A DNA stretch of 64,000 nucleotides from Diplosphaera chodatii (taxonomy: Eukaryota > Chlorophyta > Trebouxiophyceae > Prasiolales > Stichococcaceae). The translations under genes and the position numbers were made by a program. The notes beneath the pieces were generated by a model, which did not search any database, was not told where the DNA came from, and worked only from the letters and a program-made list of their open reading frames with translations. The stretch spans positions 496,001 through 560,000 of the forward strand of contig JAALGY010000053.1 of assembly GCA_032358165.1 (NCBI GenBank). The letters run 5' to 3'. This document shows, piece after piece, positions 33,210-43,281 of the stretch; the stretch's first letter is position 1, and each line of letters begins with the position of its first letter.

Positions 33210-36200
33210 ATGGACCGGATACGGCGGGCAGAAGAGGTGCTCCCCAATAACCAGCGGCATCTTCAGCTTCTGCATTGTGTTGTACTCTCTCCTTTGACTC
33301 AGCATCGCGGCCAGGGCCACTCTGAGGCTCAGCAGAGCGTTGCAGCATTCTCGAATTTGCCGTTGGCACTGCACACCCAAGCGAAGAAAAGGAACAGTGT
33401 TTCTTCGTCAGTTGCGCCGGCAAGCCCAAGCGGCATGTGTGCGCCACATCTGCAGGATGCCCTGGACCAGCTCATGGCGCTGCCCTACGACGCGTTCGAG
33501 CGGGGCCCGCCTAATGTGCCGTGCCACGAACAGCGCTTGGAGTACCTGCAGCAGATCAAGGCGCTGGATGCGGCGCCCCGGGATCCGCAGGTGAGGCTCC
33601 TTAGCATGCGCTGGGGTCGACGCCGGCCTTCAGCAAAGTGCGGCGGCAGGGCGCATGTGTCAACGGGTGCCGCCAGTGCACGGCTGCAGATTGGCCACAC
33701 AGCCCACAGACCTGGCGCCATGCCAGCACAAGACAGCGTCTGCTCAGATCATGCACTTCCGATACTGCAGGTGGAGCACATCCTGACGCTGATCTCCCAG
33801 ATCTTCGGGCTGGACATCGTGCTGGTGTGCCTGTGCGCGCACGAGCGGGTGTACATCCGCAACGCGCGCGGCTTCTCGGCAGGCGACTTTCCTTTCCGCT
33901 GGGGATTCTGCGGCTGGGGCATTGCGACCGACAACCCCGAGTGCCTCGTCATCGAGGACGCACGACAAGACGCTAGGTCAGCTGCGTCATTGACACTGCG
34001 CGCAACACCTCTGCAGTCTTGCACAGCTGCAGCAGCGGCATCAGCAGCAGCAGAGCAGGGCAAGGGCTACCAGTGGTCTATAAGTGTTCATAACTCAGCA
34101 AAATGCATTGCTTGTTAGCATCATGCTGCGCAATGCTGCAGGATGCGGAAGAACCCGGTGATGGTGGACCGGGAGGGGGGCATGCGCTTCTTCGCGGGCG
34201 TGCCGCTGGTTGGCAGCAGCGGCCACCGGCTGGGCATGCTGATCATCATCGACCAGCAGCCGCGGCGCATCACAGCCGACCAGGTCGCCGTCCTCGTCAA
34301 CATGTCAGGTGGGCGGGGCAGCACAAGCCAGTCCCCCCTGCACCTCCCCCCTGCACCTCTCCACTGCAGCTCCAGCATTTGGAGCGAGGTCACGGTTGGA
34401 TGCCTGTCTCTGGAAGCAGAACAAGGCCTGGGACTTTCGGATGGGTAATGGACACCTGCGCTTGAGGCCTGCTGTTGAAGGTGGAGGTCCACATTGTTGG
34501 TGAGGCTTGCTGGCTGGCCGCAACCCCCTGCTCATGAATGTTTGATATCGTCCAGAGCTCGTGGTCCGTGAGCTGGAGAAAGACGCAGCGCTGCAGGCGC
34601 GGCACAACGCCATTGCAGCCGCTGGCGCAGAAGTGGACCACTTCATGCGCCGGACAGTAGCGTGAGTATGCTGTGGATGTAGGCCAGCCGCATATCATCA
34701 CTCTTTCGCATTCCACGAGCCACATGTGCTGCAGATGCCACTAGTGTCCAAACGCAGACATTCCAATGCAGACAGACACAACAGGGCTGATTGCGCACAC
34801 GCAGATGCTTCGACTCCCGGCCGGTGGTGTTTGTGGACGTCCGGCGGGGGGACGGGGCCTCAGACACCACCTGGAGCCTGCTCCACGCCAACGCAGCCGT
34901 CAGCGAGGTGCGCGGTCGACTGGAGGACACTCGCCAGCCGCAGAAGGCTGTCTATATGCACAGGAGGGTCATGCACGGCAGTGCAGACATTACCTCAGCA
35001 GCCGCGGCAACAAGTGGTGCTGAGACCTGAATGGGATCGTTAGGCTTGCTGTGGAGGTCATGCTGTCGTCGATCTGGCGTCTCGCAGGTGACTGGCGTCA
35101 GCTACGAGCAGGCGGTGTCGAGGCAGCTGTGGGAGCTGTTCGAGGCGCCCTTCGACCGCAGCGAGCCCCTCGAAGCCATGGTCGAGATGGCGGCGCGCGG
35201 TACGCCTGTGCCACTCCAAAACTCCCGTGCTTGTGCCCGGCACCATGTGCACACCAGCCGGCTGCGTCTCCTCATGCCCCAGTATGTCAGCACAAAGCTC
35301 GACTGTGTCGCCATGGGTGCCCGTGCATGCGGGCTTGACGATACGGTGACGCTCATGCAGGGGACGAATTTCTGGTTCGAGGGGTGCAGCTGTGCGGGCA
35401 GCCGCAGGCGGGCACCTTCACCCTGACATTCAGGTGCATCCGCCGCGCATCCCTCCGTCCCCTTGCAGCGACTCGCCAGGGGGAACAGCACGGTGGCTGG
35501 CGCAGGCCTGCCGCTGCAGTCGCCGCACCAGCAGCCGGGCGCTGAGCGCCCTGTCCGCCTGGACTGTGCAGGCCGGGGCGATCGGGGGCGCTGGACGAGG
35601 ACACGCAGCTGATCGGCGTGCCGTCCTACGTGCCGTCGGCGCCAGCAGACACCCCGGCAGAGTACTACTTCGTCATCGTGACGCCCGAGGATGCGGCGGA
35701 GCAGCAGCGCACCGGGGGGCTGCAGCAGCACCCGCAGGTGCCTGCCCGCCCAGTGTCGCCCCGCTGGAAGCTGCATGCAGTGCAGCACTGGCGCACGAGC
35801 TGTTGCAGTTCATCAGGCACTCTTGCACCCGTGTACTCTCTGCTCAACGGGCGCTGCACGGATTCGCGCACACAGTGTAGATTGAGGGGGCCGTGTGAAC
35901 AGTGGCAAAGCTGGTGCAGATCAGATGTGTGCTGTGTGCTCAGGCGATGGCGGTGCGGCGGAACATGCCGCCCAGCAACGTCCCCGTCGAGGGCCTGGTG
36001 CTCGGCCCGCTGATTGGCAAGGGCAGCTTCGGCAGGGTGTATAGGGCGCGGTGGCACGAGCGGCCGGTGGCCGTCAAGGTGAGGCTCGCATGTGCTCGTG
36101 CGCCCCGCCTTGCAACCATCAGAGGCACCACTGTGGCCGGCTGCCGACCGGCGCCCAAGCTTAGGGGCAACCCTAGCCGGCCACCCGTCAAAGTGCAACC

Positions 36201-38724
36201 AGCGCGCCCATGAGTTGCCACACTCGGATGTTCCCAGCGACGTCATCTGGCAGCCAGGAGCACAGCAGCTCCATGGGTCATGTACGCTGACACGGAAGCC
36301 GCCGCCCCGCAGATCTGCTCCACCAGCCTGTCGGCCAGCGCCCTGCGGCGGGGCAAGCCCTGGCGCAGCGTGGAGGCGGTGCAGGCGCGGGGCCTGGACC
36401 ACCCGGGCATCGTGCGCACCTACAAGACCACCACCGTGCTGGTGCAGGTGGGCGGTCGGGGCCCACCCTGCAGTGGCCGGGGCCCACCCTGCAGTTTACT
36501 GCAGCCAGATTGTTGAGAGAGTGATTTGCAAGAAGCGCCTGGACTCCAGGCGTCAATGCAGCCCTGGCCATGTCTCCTGCCTGCTGGGCAGCTCGCTGTG
36601 CGGGCGTCACCTGATTTGGGGCGACTGGCGCCCGCAACGCGGCGCCTGCGCGTCGCCAGGCCGGTTGTGGGCAAGCTGCTGCGGTGCCTGGGGTGCAGGA
36701 GGGGGTGGTGCGCAAGGTGGACAGCAGCAGCAGCAGCGGCGGCAGCACCGGCCGCAACAGCCGCCCCTCCGTCAACCCAGCCGATTCCTGGGAGGATGAG
36801 TGCGGCGGTGAGCACCAGGCCTCAGTTGCAGCTTGTCTCATCGCCATCGTGGCACAAAACACGGGTTTCGCAAACCATGACATCAGTCGGGTGTTAGTGA
36901 TGCCTTCATCAAGCATCGAATTATCTTCGCATCAGACGAATGGGTGCACAGCATAGGGACGGTACCAGTCTGCGGTGGCAGGGGTGTTCAAAACAAGCTG
37001 TAAAGCAGCGCGCTCATGCTGCCGCAGGGTGGTCTGACGACGAGGCAGCGGAGCAGACGGCAGCCAGGAAGGACACCGAGATGGAGACGTGGCTCATCCT
37101 GGAGTACGCCAACAGGGGCAGCCTGCAGGTGCAGCGCATGTGTCTCCTGCGTCAACCCAGTGTCATTCTGTACTCTACCAGACCGGGTTGTCACTTTGCC
37201 CCTGTTGCATCTCCTGCCGGGGATTGCCCACATACATGGTGCAAAGCAGTGCTAGAGGGCTGCCGGGAAACGAATATGCACACCAAGGCTGATGGAAGCT
37301 CATCTGTCATGCAGAGCGGCATCGATCGGGGCTGGTTCCAGGCGGAGAAGGCGAGCCACGGGCGGGGGCGGCCCTCGCTGCCGGTGCTGCTGCACACGGC
37401 GCGCACGCTGGCGGCGGGCATGGCCTACCTGCACAGCCGCGACATCATACACGGCGACCTGTGCGGCGGCAACGTGCTGCTCGCCAGCACCGACGCCCTG
37501 CCGCACCGCTTCACCTGCAAGGTAACGGTTCCTGTGTGGCAGGTGCGGTTGTGTGCCTGGCTGCTCTGGCTGCTGCCACCGCTTGCATGCGATGGCGCAG
37601 CAGGTGACTATTTCTGCAGGCACACCTGCGAAAGATACGTGCAAAGAGCCAGTAGCAAGGCACGATTGGCACTACTCACAATTGACTGGTGGGTCACATC
37701 TGGTATGCATGACAGGTGGCAGACTTTGGGCTTGCTCGGGACCTCGAGCTGAAGACGCGCATGGAGACAGCCAGCTACGGTGCGTCGCCTGCTGTCACCC
37801 GCGATGTGCTTGCTGCTGCATGATGTCTGAAGTGCTCAATCATGATGCTCCTGTGCTGAGTCCTGTTTCATGTCTGCTGTGCAGGCACCGTCACACATAG
37901 TGCGCACCTCTTGTCTTGGGTTTCTCTGGTCTCACAAGGCTGCATGTGGTGATGTTCTGCCTGTTGTGGATTGAGGCTCTCCTGCCTAAGCCAACAGCGC
38001 TGCACGTGTCCTCCACACTCCCTGATGTGTGCTTTTGTGTGGGCTGCAGTGCCGCCCGAGCTGCTGACAGAGGGCAAGCTGTCCCGAGCGGCGGATGTGT
38101 ACGCCTTTGGCGTGCTGATCTGGGAGATGGCGACGTCTTCCAGGGCCTGGGCCGGCATGAGCCACACCCAGGCACGCCGCACACCACATCCTGCATCGAA
38201 CATCAACCCCGTCCGGCCGCACGCCTGGTCTGCTTGCAAGCACATTTAGTAAATTGATGGCATGCAATTGTTGCAAGTAATCAGCACCTTGTTCCTAGCA
38301 ATGTGGCGTGGCATTGGTAGGTGCTCACGGCTGTCGGCTACAATCACAAGCGGCCGCTGTTCCCAGACTACATCGACAAAGACATCGTGGTGCGTTTCTA
38401 AACCGCAGCCTTTGCGACATGTAATGCGTCTGGTCTGCAGGGGCTGCGTTCGTGGTCATGCTCGCCAGTATTCTGTGCCTGCTACCCTGCCCATGCCCCG
38501 TGCCTGCGGCAGGTGGAAAAGTCACCGAGCATGTGTGCGCTGCGCAGGCGCTCGCAAACGCGTGCATGGCGCGGGACCCAGCGCAGCGGCCGAGCTTCGC
38601 GGAGGCCCACCAGGCGATAGACGCCAAGCTGGCGGAGGTGCAGCAGTCGGACGCTGGGCCCCCGCCGCAGGCGCTCTCGCCCTTCGCCTCGGCGCCGGCG
38701 CCCAAGGTCGCTCTGGCGCAATGA
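33210..38724 (+). CDS. GAF-PAS sensor / TKL (Raf-like) protein kinase, copy 2
   Basis: Eighteen exons (33210-33590, 33771-33976, 34142-34308, 34556-34661, 34805-34907, 35088-35199, 35361-35433, 35572-35737, 35944-36078, 36313-36447, 36699-36807, 37028-37128, 37315-37521, 37716-37779, 37885-37899, 38050-38171, 38321-38389, 38548-38724) give 815 aa. The order matches copy 1: GAF (FRWGFCGWGIATDNPECLV, then MRFFAGVPLVGSSGHRLG), PAS (VVFVDVRR...LWELFEAPF), then kinase with GKGSFGRVY, Lys483, alphaC Glu504, HGD (Asp646), DFG 670-672 and MPPELL. Unlike copy 1 it has the canonical alphaC Glu and no N-terminal acylation motif; it starts MDRIRRAEE. Exon 15 is a 15-nt microexon, and the intron after 38171 begins with GC. 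Two serine-rich acidic inserts lie between beta4 and beta5. A sensory Ser/Thr kinase is expected. Confidence 0.9.
36454..36495 (+). repeat. Tandem 21-bp repeat, two copies, at the 5' end of an intron
   Basis: GGYCGGGGCCCACCCTGCAGT occurs at 36454-36474 and 36475-36495, six bases into the intron after exon 36313-36447. Each copy carries a CTGCAG acceptor-like string. Confidence 0.85.
37885..37899 (+). other. 15-nt microexon in GAF-PAS kinase 2
   Basis: Flanked by TGTGCAG and GTGCGC, it supplies most of GTVTHM in the activation segment. In copy 1 the same residues sit inside one continuous exon (10186-10264), so the microexon is required to keep the frame and the motif. Confidence 0.8.
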
Positions 38725-39092
38725 CCGACGGGTGTCCTAGAGAGACTGCTCCATAGTAGGGCAGGTTGCTGCCGTCGCCAGGCAGAGTGTGCAGGAGGCC
38801 AGATCGATATGGCCGAGCACTGCGCTGCCAGTTTGCATCACTGGTACCGCATCTTCCTTTGCTGCTGTGTGACCTGGTATGGTGCGGCTGTTTGTGAGCA
38901 TACGGGATTCGGAATGCGTGCCGCATCAGGTCCATTGCGAACCTGCTGGCATCATTGTTTACGTGTGCTGTCTGTGGGTATTGACAGTTAGGAAGTGTGC
39001 AGCATGAACGGTTCTGGCGACTTTCAATCGCCGCCAAGTGAATTTGCAGATTTCGAGGTGCTTGTAGACTGCTGTTGCATAGGACACACACG

Positions 39093-39097
39093 TGTAA
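39093..39097 (+). terminator. Candidate TGTAA poly(A) signal for GAF-PAS kinase 2
   Basis: TGTAA lies 369 nt after the stop codon, nearly the same spacing as for copy 1 (371 nt). Confidence 0.55.
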
Positions 39098-39111
39098 ACT
39101 TGCTGGTCTGA

Positions 39112-39116
39112 TTACA
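39112..39116 (-). terminator. Candidate TGTAA poly(A) signal for RPN3
   Basis: Minus-strand TGTAA about 307 nt after the RPN3 stop codon and 15 bases from the opposing plus-strand signal. Confidence 0.55.
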
Positions 39117-39422
39117 TCTTGCACAGACTGCCAGCCACCGTCAGCGTGATGCACCCCCACGACATGTGCTGACGCCATCTGCTAGATTATCACCTCCCAC
39201 AGCCTGTCATGCAGATGATCATACAACTCCACATCTGCACTATAACAGACACCCCAGAAATGTCGGAGTCGCCCTGACTGCTGCTGCTGCTGCTGATGGT
39301 GGCGGCACGCATCGGAGCTATTGGAACTGCCGCCGCCTGCCGCCGGCTCTGCAGCCCCAGGGCGCAGCGCGCTGGCGACCACGCGCTGGCTCCACACGCT
39401 GGCATCGCCGCGCGCCGGCGCC

Positions 39423-42400
39423 TCAGAAGCCCATGAGGTCGTCGTCGTCCTCGGCCAGGGCGGCGGACAGCTCGGCGTCGGCGCGGATGCGCTCGGCGCG
39501 CGCCTCGTCGGTCTCCCCCTTGCGCCGGTGCGCCCCCTCCTCGAACCGCATGGCCCGCACCGCCTGCACAGGACAGGTAAACCCTGGGGCCGCCAGCCAG
39601 CTCCCCTAGATGCACTGGCTTCGATGCTTCTCCCCTCCACGACCTGACATGCCAGGAGGCCGCTGTGGCTGCTGGGCAGCATGGTGGCGCGCATGATCGG
39701 GACATACACTGGGCCACGGCTGTTGGCTGGTGGCAGTGCCACCGCCAGCAGGCAACCCGCATCTCTTGACGACAGCCGATGCGGTGCTCAACGGACGCAC
39801 CTCGTTGTGGATGTCCAGGCAGAAGGCAGTGCGGGCGTGGAAGGCCGCCGCCGGCTCGGGGGTGCCGTACACGTCGCCCGACTCCCGGCACACCATCACC
39901 CCCGCCTCGTGGTCCACCGTCGCCTCCAGGCCGCCGTCCCTGAGCACGCGGGCTGGCTGGTCGGATACTGGCGGTCGGGACCCGAGGTCGAGAGGCAGCA
40001 GAGACGAAGCCGGCGGTCGACAATGCGGAGATGTTCAGCCGATATGGGTTCAAAAAAGGGGATCGTCTGGCAAATACTTCCTGCACCCCAGCCCAGGAAG
40101 GCCTGGAGAGTGTGCAGAGCTGGAGGCTTACTGCGTGCCCTTGTGTACAAGAGCAGGCACAGAAACTGGGTTCACGGGGTGCGAAGCATGCTACGAAAGC
40201 CCGTGTGTCTTCCGGCTAGTCAGCTGATCTAGTTTGGGACGCCCACCTGACGACCTTGGCAACGATGGACTCGGCGTCGGCGGCGGACGCGACGCCCAGC
40301 TTGGCGGCGACGTCGGACAGGGAGATGCGGGAGTAGGCGGCGCCCATGCGCGCCAGCCCCGAGCGCAGCACGTTCTGCCGCAGCCGCACCACCAGGTTGG
40401 CCACCCGGTCCCGCCGCCACACCGCCCCGTACCGGTCCGCCACCTCCCTGCAGGGCGGGCGCACGCCCCGTCAGCATGACATGTGACACCGGCCGTGATG
40501 CATCACGATGAAGCACAGCAGCAGAGCCGAGGTTTCGTCAGGTGGCACGCTCTACGACATCTACATGAGGCACTTCAGCCATTGCCACTTGTGTGATTCG
40601 GCTGCACTTGCAATCAGCCCAAGCTGTGACAACCATGAACTTCACGCCAGCCAGCGTACAGCGCTCTGGACGGCGCACTGGACCAAGCGGCAAAATGGAA
40701 GACGCACTGGAAGGTGGCCAGGGAGCCGATGCGGACGGCGTTGGTGAGGTGGAAGTAGGGCTGCAGCGCGGTGGCCAGCCCCGGGGCGGCCAGCTCCGCG
40801 CGCTCCGGGATGTCCGACAGCAGCAGCCGCACCAGCGCCAGCCACTTGGTCACCTCCGCCCTGAACGCGTACGCCGCGATCGGCGCCTGGCACAGGGAGA
40901 ACGCTGCCGGCAGTCAGCGTCTGGTCTGGTCAACGGATGTCACAAGAACTGCTGACAGGCGCAGCCCTCCATGTGGCAGCCGGCTGGCTAACTTAGAGGC
41001 TTCAATATTTAAGTCTGCATGGGCCTGAGCTGCCCTCAACATGTTGCTGGTGATGTGCGGCTGGAGGCGGAGCGGCACCTTGCGGGCGGCCTGCTGCAGG
41101 GTGTCCCGCGCGGCGGTGTAGTCCAGCTGCACCGCGAGGATGCGGCCGTGGTAGAACAGGTACCGCGCCGCCTGCGTGGCCGAGCGGCTGACCTCCGGCC
41201 GCTGCGCCTTGCTTCGCAGCGCCTCCGCCTGGAGACGGAGCAGCGGCGTGTGTGAAGGAGCATTAATGGGGCGATGCAGGGCGCATTTCATGCTCCCTGT
41301 GTTTGCCATGGTTCACACGGCCCTCCCTCGAGCACAGCGGGCGGGTCATCGTGTAGAGCGTGGCTTGGAACAAGGCCTCAGATGGAGGCCGTGGCAAGAC
41401 TCTCGCGGTGGCAGGCCCTTGCAGCACCTGGTCGTACAAGTTGAAGGCCAGGTGGTTGCGCAGCAGCAGGTTGAGCAGCGTCTCCTGCCCCAGCGAGTCG
41501 TGCCGCAGCGTCGCCGTGCGGTGCAGCGCCAGCAGCTGGCTGCAGAGCAGATGCACACCCGATTGCGCCTATCACCAGGCGCCTGAAGTTTACAGCACAC
41601 CACTGCGCACGTTGCGCGCCACGGCATGCCTGCCATAGCGGCAACTGCTCGGCATATATTTGAGTGGGGCTGCCACAGGATGAGAGCGCAGCTCATGCCC
41701 GGCATGTCGTCTGGCCCACCTGCGGATGGTCGGCAGCGTGCCGGTCCGCTCGTGCGCGAGGGAGTAGTAGTGGTACAGGCGGGCGGCCAGCACGTCCAGC
41801 GTGCGCCTGTTGAAGCTGCTGAGGCGCTGCAGCGCCGCTGTTGCCACCTCCTTTGCCTGCGATCGGGTGCGCCTCACTTCGTCAGCAAGCTGCATGGTGC
41901 AGGAGGGTTGCGGACAGTGCCTGCCAGCACAAGCGCAGCAAATGGACTTGCCTAAAACCGACACCAGGACATTGTTTCAGTGGGTAGGGTGAACAGCCCC
42001 CACCTCTGTCCAGTGTTTGCCGTCTGTGAGCAGCATCAGGACCAGCAACGAGGCGTAGGCCTCCACCTCTGGCAGCTTTGACGCTGCAGGCGCTGTTGCG
42101 GCGGCATCAGGTTTGGCCGCGACGCTGTCCGTGCTGGCTGCCTCCATCGCGTCCGGCAGCTGCGTGCAGCACAAACAGCATTCACACGCAGACAGCAATG
42201 ACAGGACTTACTGGAAATTTTGCAGTGTGGTGTGTGGCCGGCTATGTACATGCTGCACTTGCATGTTTCCTGTGTACATGGTCAGGATGGCGCACATAAG
42301 GAAGCATCGTCACAGATTCACCTGCTCCAAGACCGCCAGCAATACCGGCCGCATGGCTGAGTCTTCAGGCAGGTTTTGGCTGATGAACTCCTGCAGGATT

Positions 42401-42642
42401 GCTCTGCTGAGCTTGCGCCTGATGGCTGCTGTCGTCCGCAGCAGTCGCCCCGAGCCCATGCGCGTCTCCTTCTGCTTCACGCTCTTCTCTATGAGCGCCA
42501 CATTGGACGTCAGCTGTGCTGCGACCTTCTCGGCATCCGACTGCTCGGGTGCTGCAGGCTCCTCGGTCTCCATCGGCGCCGCTGCATCGCCATTCAAAAC
42601 CGGCTTTGCTGCCTCATCCTTCTGATCAGCAGCGGGCGCCAT
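39423..42642 (-). CDS. RPN3: 26S proteasome non-ATPase regulatory subunit RPN3 (PSMD3)
   Basis: Nine exons (42642-42322, 42159-42004, 41889-41720, 41539-41428, 41228-41079, 40886-40708, 40447-40247, 39939-39801, 39563-39423) give 522 aa, close to human PSMD3 at 534. RPN3 is a PCI-domain scaffold of the proteasome lid in nucleus and cytosol. Recognisable blocks: [33 protein letters not shown] [23 protein letters not shown]-type [17 protein letters not shown], the PCI winged helix ([18 protein letters not shown], then [18 protein letters not shown]), and the acidic C-terminus EDDDDLMGF. The N-terminal 50 residues are a low-complexity acidic extension ([17 protein letters not shown]). Start is the first ATG in frame, with a divergent promoter shared with ATG11. 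Confidence 0.95.
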
Positions 42643-43281
42643 AGCCGCTGTTTGCTGTTGTGTGCCGCAAGACAAGGGCCAATCAGTGTGCCAACAGGAC
42701 CAAAGCTGTGACGGTCTATTCCCAACGCCCACGTCCACTGTGCTGAGGTGACCTTACATGCGCGGACTCAATAACGCCATGCAAACATTGCGATGGGCAC
42801 CTAACGTGCTGCTTGTGTACCGTAAGAGAGGGCTGGCAGCAGGACGTTCCAACTGTTCGGGGCAGACTTGCCCATTCGATGTGACGGGGGCAGGCCTGGG
42901 TGACCAGATCGGCACACGGGGTTGATCGATTGGACACTGATCTGCTTCCATCTGATGTCGTTGTCGTTTGGAGGCACTCGGACACGGGCAGAGGGCCACT
43001 CGAGGCTTCGTGATGCCGTGCTACACATGCCTCAATCCGTGCGCATTCCACACGCTGATGAGTAAACCACACGGCAATCCGGTGCCATTGTGTCTGGGTA
43101 GCACGCCTGGGACAGCACTCTATGTGGGGAAGCACGAGGTTTGGGCCGGTTGCCCAGGCGAGAGGGTACTTGCACCCTACCCGGCCGCTGTGTGATTGAT
43201 TCACAACATCCAGCGCAGCACTCAGGCCGCACAGCCGCGGCCGGGGTGCGGCTGGAGGCCTGGCAAGACGGTGGCACTGGG
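42643..43281. promoter_or_regulatory. Divergent promoter region of RPN3 and ATG11
   Basis: 639 bases between opposite start codons of a proteasome subunit and an autophagy receptor-scaffold. No coding segment is evident. A further 5' exon for ATG11 cannot be excluded, as the frame before 43282 is open for about 30 codons. Confidence 0.5.

Larger units (their letters stand above)
38725..39422. other. Convergent 3' region of GAF-PAS kinase 2 and RPN3
   Basis: About 700 bases of facing 3' UTR. TGTAA lies at 39093-39097 (plus) and 39112-39116 (minus), so the two transcripts are predicted to end over one another. No coding signal was seen. Confidence 0.6.
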
